From NCBI RefSeq assembly GCF_004804315.1, contig NZ_SRXX01000002.1, positions 124,001 through 188,000 of the forward strand: DNA of 64,000 nucleotides, in the 5' to 3' direction. The notes below the pieces were generated by a model. The model had not been told where the DNA came from. It saw only the letters and a list, made by a program, of their open reading frames with translations, and searched no databases. This document shows, one piece after another, positions 52,940 to 61,445 of this stretch (positions are counted from its first letter, which is position 1; each line of letters starts with the position of its first letter). Both the position numbers and the translations under genes were made by a program. The stretch comes from Flagellimonas onchidii. Its GTDB lineage: Bacteria; Bacteroidota; Bacteroidia; Flavobacteriales; Flavobacteriaceae.

Positions 52940-55078
52940 TTAAGGCGTTTTTCCCTCCAAATCAAGGATAAAAGTGTACTCTTTCGCAGTTTCCTTCAAT
53001 GATTCAAATCGACCAGAAGCTCCGCCATGACCTGCATCCATATTGGTGTCCAAAAACAGTAGGTTGTCATCGGTCTTGAACTCTCGAAGTTTTGCCACCC
53101 ATTTAGCAGGTTCCCAATATTGTACCTGGGAATCATGCAAACCTGTTGAAACATACATATTTGGGTAACTTTTGGATTCTACATTGTCATAAGGTGAATA
53201 CGATTTCATATATAAGTAGTACTCCTTTTCGTTGGGATTGCCCCATTCATCATACTCTCCAGTTGTTAAGGGTATGGACGAATCCAACATTGTTGTGACC
53301 ACATCCACAAAAGGAACAGAAGCTATCACCCCCTTATATAGATCAGGTGCCATGTTCACCACCGCACCCATCAAAAGTCCGCCAGCCGAGCCCCCACTGG
53401 CATATAAATGCTCTGGAGATGTATATTTTTCTTTAATCAGGAATTTGGAACAATCAACAAAATCGGTAAAAGTGTTTTTCTTTTGGAAAAGCTTTCCATC
53501 TTCATACCATGACCTTCCTAAATATTCGCCTCCACGTACATGCGCAATGGCATAGATAAAGCCTCTATCCAACAGACTCAATCGTACCGAGGAAAAATAG
53601 GGGTCAATGGTACTTCCGTATGAACCATAAGCATATTGCAGTAAAGGGCTGGTTCCATCAAATTTCACATTTTTATGATATACCAATGAAATAGGCACTT
53701 TTACTCCATCTCTGGCTATGGCCCAAAGGCGTTCAGTTCTGTAGTTCGACTTATTAAATTTGCCGCCCAAAACCTCTTGTTCTTTAAGTATCTTCTTGGT
53801 CTTGTTCGCCATATTAAAATCTATGATCGCATACGGAGCACCCATCTCATTATAGAAATACCGAAGCTCTTGGGCGTCAAAATCAAGATTAACTGACGTT
53901 CCGGCCACATAGGTTTCACTATCAAAGGGTAAGTAATAGCGATCAGAACCATCCCACCGTACAATTTTGAGTCTGTTCAAACCATTTTCACGTTCGGAAA
54001 GGACATAGTAGTCCTTAAAAATGTCCACATCCTCCAAAAGAACATCTTTTCGATGTGGAATAAACTCCTGCCAGAACTCAGACCCAGTTTTTTCATCGGT
54101 TGACTTCATCAATTTGAAATTGGTGGCGGAATCTTTGTTGGTGAGTACATAAAAATTACCGTTGTAATGGGAAATTGAATACTCCACCCCTCTTTCCCTT
54201 GGGGAAAACACCTTAAAATCACCTTCGGGATTATCGGCATCCAAAATACGGTACTCGGATGTCAGTGTACTCACGGAGCCTATTACAAGATATTTCTTGG
54301 ATTTGGTTTTATACACAAAAGTATTGAAGGTCGAGTCTTTTTCATGAAAAATCAGTACATCCTGGGCTTCGCTGGTACCCAAAGTATGCCTGTAAATCTT
54401 ATCGGAACGTAAGGTTACCGGGTCTTTTTTTGCATAGAACAAGGTCTTTCCATCATTACCCCAAACGGAGCTTCCAGTTGTATTTTCCACCTTATCATCA
54501 TAAATCTCGCCAGTCTCTAAATTCTTTACCTGGATGGTATACTGCCTTCTAGAAACCGTGTCTGTAGCAAAAGAGGCCAAAGTATTGTCTGGACTAATGG
54601 AAATACCTCTTAAATTAAAGAATTCATGGTCCTTGGCCATCTGGTTACAATCGAACATGAGCTGGTCTGCGGCTTCCATACTTCCTTTTCTTCGCAAATA
54701 AATGGGATACTCTTGGCCTGTCTCGTATTTGGTGATGTACCAAAATCCGTTGTATTTATAGGGAACAGAAGTATCGTCCTCTTTTATCCGGGATTTCATT
54801 TCTTGAAAGAGCGCTTTTTGAAATTCCTTGGTGTGGGAAGTCATTTTGCCATAGTACTCATTTTCAGCATTCAAATAGTCTAAAACCTCCTGATCCTCCC
54901 TGTCGTTCATCCAATAGTAATCATCTGTCCTAACATCCCCATGTTTTTCAAGTTTGGTAGGCTTCTTTTTAGCTGTAGGAGGGATAATACTCATTTGTTT
55001 TTCTTTAGAATTCTTGCAAGAGCCTGCAAAAATAAGGCATAATATCAAAAAAATACTGTTGGAGAGAAGGTACTTCAT
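52940..55078 (-). CDS. Oligopeptidase B-like S9 serine peptidase, lipoprotein
   Basis: The 712-residue protein has a lipobox (FAGSC) after a hydrophobic leader. An N-terminal seven-bladed beta-propeller region is followed by the catalytic domain with GGSAGGLLMG (Ser), an Asp in STGLHDSQVQYW and the His in DAGHGGASGR. It is related to oligopeptidase B, which cuts peptides after Arg or Lys, but here it is placed in the envelope. A TATTTTTG-like element within its own 3' region belongs to the next gene on the minus strand. Confidence 0.92.
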   Translation of the reverse strand: MKYLLSNSIFLILCLIFAGSCKNSKEKQMSIIPPTAKKKPTKLEKHGDVRTDDYYWMNDREDQEVLDYLNAENEYYGKMTSHTKEFQKALFQEMKSRIKEDDTSVPYKYNGFWYITKYETGQEYPIYLRRKGSMEAADQLMFDCNQMAKDHEFFNLRGISISPDNTLASFATDTVSRRQYTIQVKNLETGEIYDDKVENTTGSSVWGNDGKTLFYAKKDPVTLRSDKIYRHTLGTSEAQDVLIFHEKDSTFNTFVYKTKSKKYLVIGSVSTLTSEYRILDADNPEGDFKVFSPRERGVEYSISHYNGNFYVLTNKDSATNFKLMKSTDEKTGSEFWQEFIPHRKDVLLEDVDIFKDYYVLSERENGLNRLKIVRWDGSDRYYLPFDSETYVAGTSVNLDFDAQELRYFYNEMGAPYAIIDFNMANKTKKILKEQEVLGGKFNKSNYRTERLWAIARDGVKVPISLVYHKNVKFDGTSPLLQYAYGSYGSTIDPYFSSVRLSLLDRGFIYAIAHVRGGEYLGRSWYEDGKLFQKKNTFTDFVDCSKFLIKEKYTSPEHLYASGGSAGGLLMGAVVNMAPDLYKGVIASVPFVDVVTTMLDSSIPLTTGEYDEWGNPNEKEYYLYMKSYSPYDNVESKSYPNMYVSTGLHDSQVQYWEPAKWVAKLREFKTDDNLLFLDTNMDAGHGGASGRFESLKETAKEYTFILDLEGKTP

Positions 55079-55102
55079 TGGGCTAGATTTTGACCAAATT
55101 AT

Positions 55103-55110
55103 TACTTTTG
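55103..55110 (+). promoter_or_regulatory. Candidate -7 element for the YbaB gene
   Basis: TACTTTTG matches TAnnTTTG and ends 28 bases before the ATG. A TTTTG lies upstream but at too short a distance to be the -33 element. Confidence 0.4.
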
Positions 55111-55138
55111 CGTTCTATTTTGAACCAAACTCAAGATT

Positions 55139-55465
55139 ATGTTCGGAGATATTATGGGAATGATGGGTAAAATTAAGGAAACCCAAGAAAAAGTAAAAGC
55201 CACTAAGCAGCGTTTGAGCACTGTTCTTATTGATGAAAGTTCGTCGGATGGATTGTTGAAGGTTACCATTACTGCCAATAGAGAGATTAAGTCAATATCA
55301 GTGGACGACACCCTTTTACAGGACAAGGAACAGCTTGAAGATTACCTAGTGTTGACCTTGAACAAGGCTATAGAAAAGGCAACCCAAGTAAATGAAACTG
55401 AATTGGCCGCTGTTGCGAAGGAAGGTATGCCCAATATTCCAGGGATGGATTCTTTTTTTAAATAA
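55139..55465 (+). CDS. YbaB/EbfC nucleoid-associated protein
   Basis: The 108-residue protein has the YbaB layout: N-terminal [20 protein letters not shown] helix, the beta-rich middle ([22 protein letters not shown], in part) and a helical C-terminus. YbaB dimers bind DNA and affect gene expression. The usual recR/dnaX neighbours are not here. A short repeat region follows. Confidence 0.9.
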   Translation: MFGDIMGMMGKIKETQEKVKATKQRLSTVLIDESSSDGLLKVTITANREIKSISVDDTLLQDKEQLEDYLVLTLNKAIEKATQVNETELAAVAKEGMPNIPGMDSFFK

Positions 55466-55483
55466 TTGGCACTCAGATGTCAG

Positions 55484-55600
55484 ATGTCAGAAATAAAATG
55501 TCAGTTTGAGTGCAATCGAGAACTCCTTGATTAGACAATCAGTTGTTAGTTGTTGGAAAACCTTGGTTAGAAGTTTGATGTCCTCCAACAAATCGATTAA
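55484..55600. repeat. Short direct repeats CAGATGTCAGATGTCAG and related
   Basis: CAGATGTCAGATGTCAG (55484-55500) is a direct 7-base repeat with a further ATGTCAG at about 55508. Related copies are at 4496-4511 and 60946-60961. Downstream, CAATCAGTTGTTAGTTGTTGG resembles the other AT-rich repeat family. No gene is visible here. Confidence 0.5.
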
Positions 55601-55606
55601 TCGGAA

Positions 55607-55864
55607 TCAATCATAATGAAACCTACACTTGGCAATCAATATTTGGCCTTGTTCATATCTGTAGATTAAACGATGTTCATGGTCAATTCTTCGAGACCAA
55701 AATCCGGCATACTTATGTCGCAGTGGTTCAGGCTTTCCGAGTCCTTCAAAAGGTTGCCTAGCGATATCTTTTAGTAGTTCATTGATTTTCTTTAGCTTCC
55801 TTTTATCGGTTTTTTGCCAATAGAGGTAATCCTCCCAAGACTCGTCTACAAAAATATATTTCAT
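55607..55864 (-). CDS. yoeB: YoeB-family toxin (mRNA interferase)
   Basis: The 85-residue protein matches YoeB/Txe: it starts MKYIFVDESWEDYLYW, contains KINELLKDIARQPFEGLGKPEPL and SRRIDHEHRLIYRYE, and ends with IAKCRFHYD. The Glu/Arg/His residues of the RNase site are present in the RRIDHEHRLIY and CRFHYD segments. YoeB binds the ribosome and cuts mRNA at the A site. The antitoxin gene ends one base upstream, so the two are co-translated. Confidence 0.93.
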   Translation of the reverse strand: MKYIFVDESWEDYLYWQKTDKRKLKKINELLKDIARQPFEGLGKPEPLRHKYAGFWSRRIDHEHRLIYRYEQGQILIAKCRFHYD

Positions 55865-55865
55865 T

Positions 55866-56120
55866 TCAATCCTCCATTAAATCTTTTTCAAAGGAGGTTT
55901 GGGTTTTCAATTTTGTTATTGCGGAATCGAGTCGTAATTCATTCTTTCTCGAGGAAAGTTCGTGCTGTGTTGCCATTAAGGAATTATATTCTTTAAGCGA
56001 CATAACTACAATACCGGAATCTTTTCCTCGATTAATAATCAAGATCTCAAAATTCTTAGCGACCCTATCTAGATATGATTTGATGTCTTTTCTAAAATCA
56101 GAAACGGTAGCAATAAGCAT
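55866..56120 (-). CDS. yefM: YefM/Phd-family antitoxin
   Basis: The ATG at 56120 gives 84 residues starting MLIATVSDFRKDIKSYLDRV; an upstream in-frame start would overlap the operator. The N-terminal half is the DNA-binding Phd/YefM fold (INRGKDSGIVVMSLKEYNSL), the C-terminal half (SSRKNELRLDSAITKLKTQ) is the disordered toxin-binding tail. It neutralises YoeB and represses its own operon. The promoter upstream overlaps two TGTACA boxes. Confidence 0.92.
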   Translation of the reverse strand: MLIATVSDFRKDIKSYLDRVAKNFEILIINRGKDSGIVVMSLKEYNSLMATQHELSSRKNELRLDSAITKLKTQTSFEKDLMED

Positions 56121-56134
56121 GATTTCTATTTTTT

Positions 56135-56152
56135 TGTACAAAAATATGTACA
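56135..56152. promoter_or_regulatory. Paired TGTACA operator of the yefM-yoeB operon
   Basis: TGTACA at 56135-56140 and again at 56147-56152 are spaced 12 bases centre to centre inside a larger imperfect palindrome (CTATTTTTTTGTAC and GTACAAAAAATAG). E. coli YefM is known to bind long and short repeats with a TGTACA core. The boxes lie over the -7 element, so repression by blocking RNA polymerase follows. Confidence 0.75.
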
Positions 56153-56169
56153 AAAAATAGAATTTTCAA
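56139..56169 (-). promoter_or_regulatory. Promoter of the yefM-yoeB operon
   Basis: On the minus strand TTG (56167-56169) is followed after 20 bases by TATTTTTG (56139-56146), an exact -7 element. It overlaps both TGTACA boxes. The antitoxin ATG is about 18 bases further on. Confidence 0.6.
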
Positions 56170-56193
56170 ATCTAAGAATAAACAAATCCATTA

Positions 56194-57228
56194 TTATTTG
56201 CTCAATTCCCTTAGCACTTCCAAAAAATAGGAATGCATTTCCTGCGTGTAGTCCAAATGAGTTACAATGCGTAGTTTACCTTGGCCCATACCAATAATTG
56301 AAATGTTGTTTTCCTTTAGTTTGGCCAAAAAGTTTTCTGAAGATATTTTGGATTCATCCAACTTAAAAATGATGATGTTGGTCTCTATCGGCTCTACTTT
56401 TTGGATACATCGCATCCCCTTTAAAACTTCCCCGATTTCTTTGGCCTTTTGATGGTCTTCGTCAAGTCTATCGATGTGATTATCCAACGCGTAGATTCCT
56501 GCCGCAGCCAAAAAACCGGACTGGCGCATACCTCCGCCTAAAACTTTTCGTACGCGCAATGCATCGTCAATCAACTCTTGACTCCCGACCAAAACCGAAC
56601 CTACCGGACAACCCAAACCTTTGCTGAGACACACACTAATGGAGTCGAACAAGTTTCCGTAATCCTTTGGATTTTCCTGTTGGGCTACCAACGCATTCCA
56701 AAGGCGCGCTCCATCTAAATGATACTTTAGATTGTTATTATCACAGACCTTCCCTATTTTTTTAAGCTCATCAAAATCCCAACAAGCTCCTCCCCCTTTA
56801 TTGGTGGTATTCTCAATGCAGACAAGCGAAGTCAATGGACTATGATAAAAATCTGGAGGGTTTATAGATTGTTCTACCTGTTCCGCAGTCATCATTCCCC
56901 TGTTACCGTCCACCAATTTACAAGAAACACCACTATTAAAACTCACTCCTCCTCCTTCGTAATTATATACATGAGCATATTTATCACATATCAACTGATC
57001 ACCTGGATTCGTATATAATTTAATAGCAGTTTGGTTGGCCATAGTGCCACTGGGAAAAAACAGGGACGCCTCCATCCCAAAATAATTGGCCACTTTTTCT
57101 TCCAAAGCATTTACGCTTGGGTCATTTTTGAACACATCGTCCCCTACCTTGGCATTCATCATAGCTTCCAACATGCCTGGAGTGGGTCGGGTTACCGTAT
57201 CGCTAATTAAGTTTATTTCCATTTGCAT
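56194..57228 (-). CDS. ltaE: Low-specificity L-threonine aldolase
   Basis: The 344-residue PLP enzyme has ISDTVTRPTPGMLEAM, HLDGARLWNA and the cofactor lysine in CLSKGLGCPVGSVL. It splits L-threonine or allo-threonine to glycine and acetaldehyde, and gives another glycine source beside the serine pathway. The start could be the ATG at 57228 or the one six bases inside. Its upstream gap contains short intergenic repeats. Confidence 0.92.
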   Translation of the reverse strand: MQMEINLISDTVTRPTPGMLEAMMNAKVGDDVFKNDPSVNALEEKVANYFGMEASLFFPSGTMANQTAIKLYTNPGDQLICDKYAHVYNYEGGGVSFNSGVSCKLVDGNRGMMTAEQVEQSINPPDFYHSPLTSLVCIENTTNKGGGACWDFDELKKIGKVCDNNNLKYHLDGARLWNALVAQQENPKDYGNLFDSISVCLSKGLGCPVGSVLVGSQELIDDALRVRKVLGGGMRQSGFLAAAGIYALDNHIDRLDEDHQKAKEIGEVLKGMRCIQKVEPIETNIIIFKLDESKISSENFLAKLKENNISIIGMGQGKLRIVTHLDYTQEMHSYFLEVLRELSK

Positions 57229-57285
57229 AAGTGGATTATTGGATATTTAGAGGGTTAGATTGCTCGATTGCTGAAAATTTGGATA

Positions 57286-57325
57286 ATTGTTCATTGGCCA
57301 TTGTGAATTATTGACTGTCAATTGT
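57286..57325. repeat. Intergenic repeats ATTGTTCATTG and related
   Basis: ATTGTTCATTG (57286-57296) repeats 4552-4562 exactly; GCCATTGTGAATTATTGACTG and TCAATTGTTTAATG continue the same style up to the end of the metalloprotease gene. Confidence 0.5.
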
Positions 57326-59728
57326 TTAATGAAAACAATCCATCCCAATTGGCGATCCATCAGGAATCTTTGGAGATTGCTTTGTCTTAAAACGCTCTGG
57401 TGCCTTGTTGAAAGCATCAATTAGCCTAACCATTTCCGCCGAAATAAGATTTCTTCCATTACTCAAAAGTGAAATCTTTAGTGCTCTTAAAGCTTCATTG
57501 GCTATGGCATTGACCTGTGGATGCACCTGTTTACTAGCTGCCAAATTCATGATATGGCTAAGCACTCGAAAGTTGATAACTTGTTGCACTTCGTTCAGAT
57601 AAGCATTCTTGTTACTTTCTAAAATGGTATTTTCAATCAATTCGTCTAAAACTTGGGTAAGTCCTATTTGATTTTTGTCCAAACTTTTTTGCTGAATCAA
57701 TCTAGAGGCTCTTTCAGGATGCAACAAAAGCCCCAAGGTCATATCAGCTGCGGTTTCTGCGGCCGATAAAGCGTCAAAGGTCACCCCCGTCCTTCCTTTA
57801 AAAGATTCTCTTGACCTGCCATAGCCAATAGCTCTTGGTGGGAAAAGTTCCAGTTTATTCTCTGGAATTGCAATTTCAGAAGCATCCAAAGTTTTCAAAA
57901 TGGTCTGCAGTGCATTTTCTCGGGTAGCAGAGCTAATAGGAAACACGGTTCGTTGTCCATCTCCTTTAACGGCATAATTGTAATCCAATCCGCCAATCAA
58001 TTTGGAAACCGCTTCGGTCTGATACCTATGAAAGAAATACAACGGAGCAAACACATCTTCAAGCACCGAGTTGGGCTCTCCTTTTCGTACATTGTCCATC
58101 GAAAAATTGGCGATTGCCTTTTTTCTGATTTTTAGTACGTTTTCCAATTCTTGAGAAGCATTTTTGCCATTGTCCCATAAGTGTGCCAATGCATGCGCCC
58201 CTCCCCTCGGTCTAGCATCTTGGTCTGAGATGTAGCGCAGACCGTCAGTTTGAGCTTGCTGTAAAATAGCATTCAAGTCTTCTTTTTCGCCAACTCCATT
58301 TGGAAAATCCGAATACGAATAGGCTACTGTTACCTTATCCCACGCTCTAATATTTGTGTCGTAAGCATTGTCAAAATTAATATTGTCCCCATCCAAAATA
58401 AATTGTGGATGCGGATAATCCATAACCGAAGCCCTATTGTTTGTACTTGCGGCGAAATTATGTGCAAAACCGAGGGTATGTCCTATTTCATGGGCAGATA
58501 ATTGACGGATTCGAGCCAATGCCATTTCCAGCATGGGTTGATAATTATCATCCCGTTCAGCAAAAGGTTTGTTCATTAATGCTTGGGCTATTAAAAAATC
58601 TTGACGAATGCGAAGACTCCCGAGACTTACATGTCCTTTTATGATTTCTCCGGTTCTTGGGTCGGTAACGCTCATTCCGTAGCTCCAGCCACGGGTTGAA
58701 CGATGTACCCATTGAATAACATTGTATCTTACGTCCATAGGGTCGGCATCATCAGGTAAAATCTTTAGCTGGAAAGCATCTTTATATCCAATAGCCTCAA
58801 AAGCTTGGTTCCACCACCTTCCGCCATCCAATAAAGCGGAGCGTACGGGTTCAGGAGTTCCATTATCCAAATAATACACAATAGGTTCAACCGCTTCGCT
58901 TACTTCGGTATTTGGGTTTTTCTTTTTAAGGCGATGACGGGTCACAAAACGTTTTAAAATGGGTTCTTGTACCGGGGTCGCATAATCGTAATACGAAAAA
59001 GGATACGAGCCACATCGAGGGTCAAACTCCCTTTTTTCATAGCCATCGTCTGGTAATTCAATAAAGGAATGGTGTTGTGCCACGGTTACCAACGAAGGGT
59101 TGGGTGCAACAGATTGAATCCACTCACCAGTAGGATTACCTTTAAAGGTAAGGGTCACATCAAATTCAATATTCTTTGGAAATGCCTTGGTACGCTCAAA
59201 GGCCAAAGCACTTTTTGAAATATCCAAATTGTAGGTTCCCTGTTTAGTGTTTTTTAAGCGGTTGGAAACACCATGGGCATCTCTAATCAAAAAATCCGTA
59301 ATATCAATCAGATAACTGCCCTTTGATTCTTCCTCTATTTTAAACCCATGCAGAACCGATTTGGCAAATGCCTGTTCCACTGATTTTTTTTCCAATTCAT
59401 TATCAGTTATTGCCCTAAATTTTAGATTCGGTTGAACCAACAACAATTTATTTCCCGCTTTTTTGAAATAAACAACTTGCTCGTTTCCCAATTGTCCCCT
59501 ATCCAAACCAATATCGTTGCTTCCAATACCACTGCTTAGGGAGTATACATAAAGAAAGTCCTTTTCCAGGTCATCCACTTCCAAGAAGATTTTATCATTG
59601 GAGTCATCGTAGTAGAAGTTGAAATAACCGTTGAATTTTTGAAAATCCTTGGTCTTTTCAAAATTTTGCGCTTGTAAAAAGCTGAAGGTCAATAGAAAAA
59701 ATAGGAGATAGAGAAAGTCTTGTTTCAT
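57326..59728 (-). CDS. Secreted zinc-dependent metalloprotease (DUF5117 type)
   Basis: The 800-residue protein has a signal peptide (FLLTFSFLQAQ). The catalytic HExxH zinc motif is in LSAHEIGHTLGFAHNFAAS, the extended HExxHxxGxxH form with three zinc His. N-terminal parts before it resemble the DUF5118/DUF5117 propeptide-like domains of Bacteroidota metalloproteases, and C-terminal regions are helical. It digests proteins outside the cell or in the periplasm. It is divergent from prfB. Confidence 0.9.
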   Translation of the reverse strand: MKQDFLYLLFFLLTFSFLQAQNFEKTKDFQKFNGYFNFYYDDSNDKIFLEVDDLEKDFLYVYSLSSGIGSNDIGLDRGQLGNEQVVYFKKAGNKLLLVQPNLKFRAITDNELEKKSVEQAFAKSVLHGFKIEEESKGSYLIDITDFLIRDAHGVSNRLKNTKQGTYNLDISKSALAFERTKAFPKNIEFDVTLTFKGNPTGEWIQSVAPNPSLVTVAQHHSFIELPDDGYEKREFDPRCGSYPFSYYDYATPVQEPILKRFVTRHRLKKKNPNTEVSEAVEPIVYYLDNGTPEPVRSALLDGGRWWNQAFEAIGYKDAFQLKILPDDADPMDVRYNVIQWVHRSTRGWSYGMSVTDPRTGEIIKGHVSLGSLRIRQDFLIAQALMNKPFAERDDNYQPMLEMALARIRQLSAHEIGHTLGFAHNFAASTNNRASVMDYPHPQFILDGDNINFDNAYDTNIRAWDKVTVAYSYSDFPNGVGEKEDLNAILQQAQTDGLRYISDQDARPRGGAHALAHLWDNGKNASQELENVLKIRKKAIANFSMDNVRKGEPNSVLEDVFAPLYFFHRYQTEAVSKLIGGLDYNYAVKGDGQRTVFPISSATRENALQTILKTLDASEIAIPENKLELFPPRAIGYGRSRESFKGRTGVTFDALSAAETAADMTLGLLLHPERASRLIQQKSLDKNQIGLTQVLDELIENTILESNKNAYLNEVQQVINFRVLSHIMNLAASKQVHPQVNAIANEALRALKISLLSNGRNLISAEMVRLIDAFNKAPERFKTKQSPKIPDGSPIGMDCFH

Positions 59729-59765
59729 GTCGTAGAGAGTTCTTGCTAAAATTATATAAATTTCG

Positions 59766-59795
59766 TTGCTTGACTATACCGAAATAGTATTTTTG
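59766..59795 (+). promoter_or_regulatory. Promoter of prfB
   Basis: TTG (59766-59768) is followed after 19 bases by TATTTTTG (59788-59795), an exact match of both Bacteroidota elements. The ATG at 59811 is 15 bases further on, so the leader is only about ten nt. Confidence 0.7.
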
Positions 59796-59810
59796 CCTGA
59801 AATAATTTAT

Positions 59811-60906
59811 ATGGTTACCACAGATCAGCATAAAGATCTTATTGAGCGCCTTGGTGCGTTAAGGAGGTATCTTTGACATTGATGCCAAACTTATTGAAAT
59901 AGAGAACGAAGAGGAGAAAACTGCGGCTCCAGGTTTTTGGGACGATCCCCAAAAAGCCCAAGTTCAAATGCAATCGCTAAAATCAAAGAAAAAGTGGGTA
60001 GAGAATTTTAATGCTGCCGAAGCACTTGTTGGAGATTTAGAGGTCTTACTGGAATTTCAACAGGCGGGTGAAGTTTCTGAGGAAGAGGTAGATTCCAATT
60101 TTGAGAACGCCAAACTTTCCATAGAAGATCTAGAGTTCAAAAATATGCTTTCCGAGGAGGGTGATGAGCTGACCGCTGTTCTTCAAATAACTGCTGGTGC
60201 TGGTGGGACCGAAAGTTGTGATTGGGCTTCCATGCTCATGCGGATGTATTTGATGTGGAGTGAAAAGAATGGCTACAAGGTCAAAGAACTTAATTATCAG
60301 GAAGGTGATGTGGCAGGAATCAAGACGGTGACGCTTCAAATTGATGGTGAGTTTGCCTTCGGATGGTTGAAAGGGGAAAATGGAGTTCATCGACTGGTTC
60401 GAATTTCACCATTTGATAGCAACGCAAAACGACATACTTCCTTCGCATCGGTCTATGTGTACCCACTAGTAGACGATACTATTGAAATCGAGGTGAATCC
60501 GTCCGATATTGAAATCACGACAGCGCGCTCAAGTGGTGCTGGTGGACAAAATGTGAACAAAGTGGAAACTAAAGTACAACTGGTTCACAAACCTACCGGA
60601 ATTCAAATATCTTGTTCTGATTCAAGATCACAGCATGATAACCGGGCCACCGCAATGAAAATGCTCAAATCCCAACTTTACGAGATTGAACTCCGCAAAA
60701 AACAGGAAGCACGGGCAGAAATTGAATCATCAAAGATGAAAATTGAGTGGGGTTCGCAAATAAGGAATTACGTAATGCACCCCTATAAATTGGTAAAGGA
60801 TGTTCGTACGGCGGAGGAAACCGGAAATGTTGATGCGGTTATGGACGGAGAAATCAATCCTTTCTTAAAAGCCTATTTGATGATGATGGGGCAAAAAGAA
60901 GAGTAG
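59811..60906 (+). CDS. prfB: Peptide chain release factor 2 with programmed +1 frameshift
   Basis: The gene is read in two frames: 21 codons from the ATG at 59811 to CTT, then a TGA in frame, then 343 codons from 59875 (GAC) to the TAG. The total of 364 residues fits RF2 (365 in E. coli). The second part has the GGQ motif in [14 protein letters not shown], the RF2-type release domain, and an SPF-type stop-recognition segment ([14 protein letters not shown]). It ends translation at UGA and UAA, and the in-frame UGA makes synthesis depend on RF2 level. This is not a pseudogene. Confidence 0.96.
59862..59877 (+). promoter_or_regulatory. prfB programmed frameshift site
   Basis: AGGAGG (59862-59867) is an internal anti-Shine-Dalgarno pairing site, followed by TAT and the slippery CTT-TGA-C. 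When RF2 is scarce the ribosome pauses at TGA and shifts by +1 to read GAC. The layout matches the classic bacterial one. Confidence 0.95.
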
Positions 60907-60945
60907 TTCTTCGCTAAAGCTTCGGACTATAAGTGAAAGAGCTAT

Positions 60946-61003
60946 GAGTCTGATATCTGATGGAAAAGTCCATTGGAAATTGTTTATTGACAACTGTTAA
61001 TTG
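60946..61003. repeat. Intergenic repeats before arsC
   Basis: GAGTCTGATATCTGATG (about 60946-60962) belongs to the CTGATGTC family; ATTGTTTATTGA (60979-60990) and ACTGTTAATTG (60993-61003) match copies at 28281 and 28253. The copies sit immediately before the arsC start codon. Confidence 0.5.
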
Positions 61004-61012
61004 TAAATAGAG

Positions 61013-61354
61013 ATGATAAAGATTTATCACAACCCTAGGTGTACCAAGTCTAGACAAGGATTACAGCACCTTGAAAATTCAGGAGTTGAATTCGAAGTGG
61101 TACGATATTTGGAAGATATCCCCACAACGGACGAACTGAAGCAAATTATAGCCTATCTTGGCATAACACCCCTGGAATTGGTTCGTAAAAATGAAGCGGT
61201 CTGGAAAGAAAACTATAAGGGTAAAACGTTGTCAGATGACGAAATTATAGCTGCAATGGTTGAAAATCCGAAGCTTATTGAACGGCCCATTATTATCAAA
61301 GATGGAAAAGCTGTTATAGGTCGCCCTACAGAGAATATTGACGCATTATTATAG
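61013..61354 (+). CDS. arsC: Arsenate reductase of the glutaredoxin/ArsC type
   Basis: The 113-residue protein has IYHNPRCTKSRQGLQHL with the single catalytic Cys, and RPIIIKDGKAVIGRPTE at the end with the conserved Arg residues. It would reduce arsenate with glutathione or thioredoxin-like partners, but members of this small family (including YfgD and Spx-like forms) also have other roles. No other ars genes are adjacent, so arsenic function is likely yet not certain. Confidence 0.85.
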   Translation: MIKIYHNPRCTKSRQGLQHLENSGVEFEVVRYLEDIPTTDELKQIIAYLGITPLELVRKNEAVWKENYKGKTLSDDEIIAAMVENPKLIERPIIIKDGKAVIGRPTENIDALL

Positions 61355-61445
61355 TAATGCTATGATTTTCAACGTCTTTATTTGTTGTACTGGGCAATTT
61401 TTTGGACTTTTACCTTGTTCCTATCAGAACTAGAATTACACAAGC

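Noticed and set aside
59811..59967. prfB as a broken gene or pseudogene
   Set aside because: The in-frame TGA is in the exact programmed frameshift context and the second frame continues with RF2 sequence.
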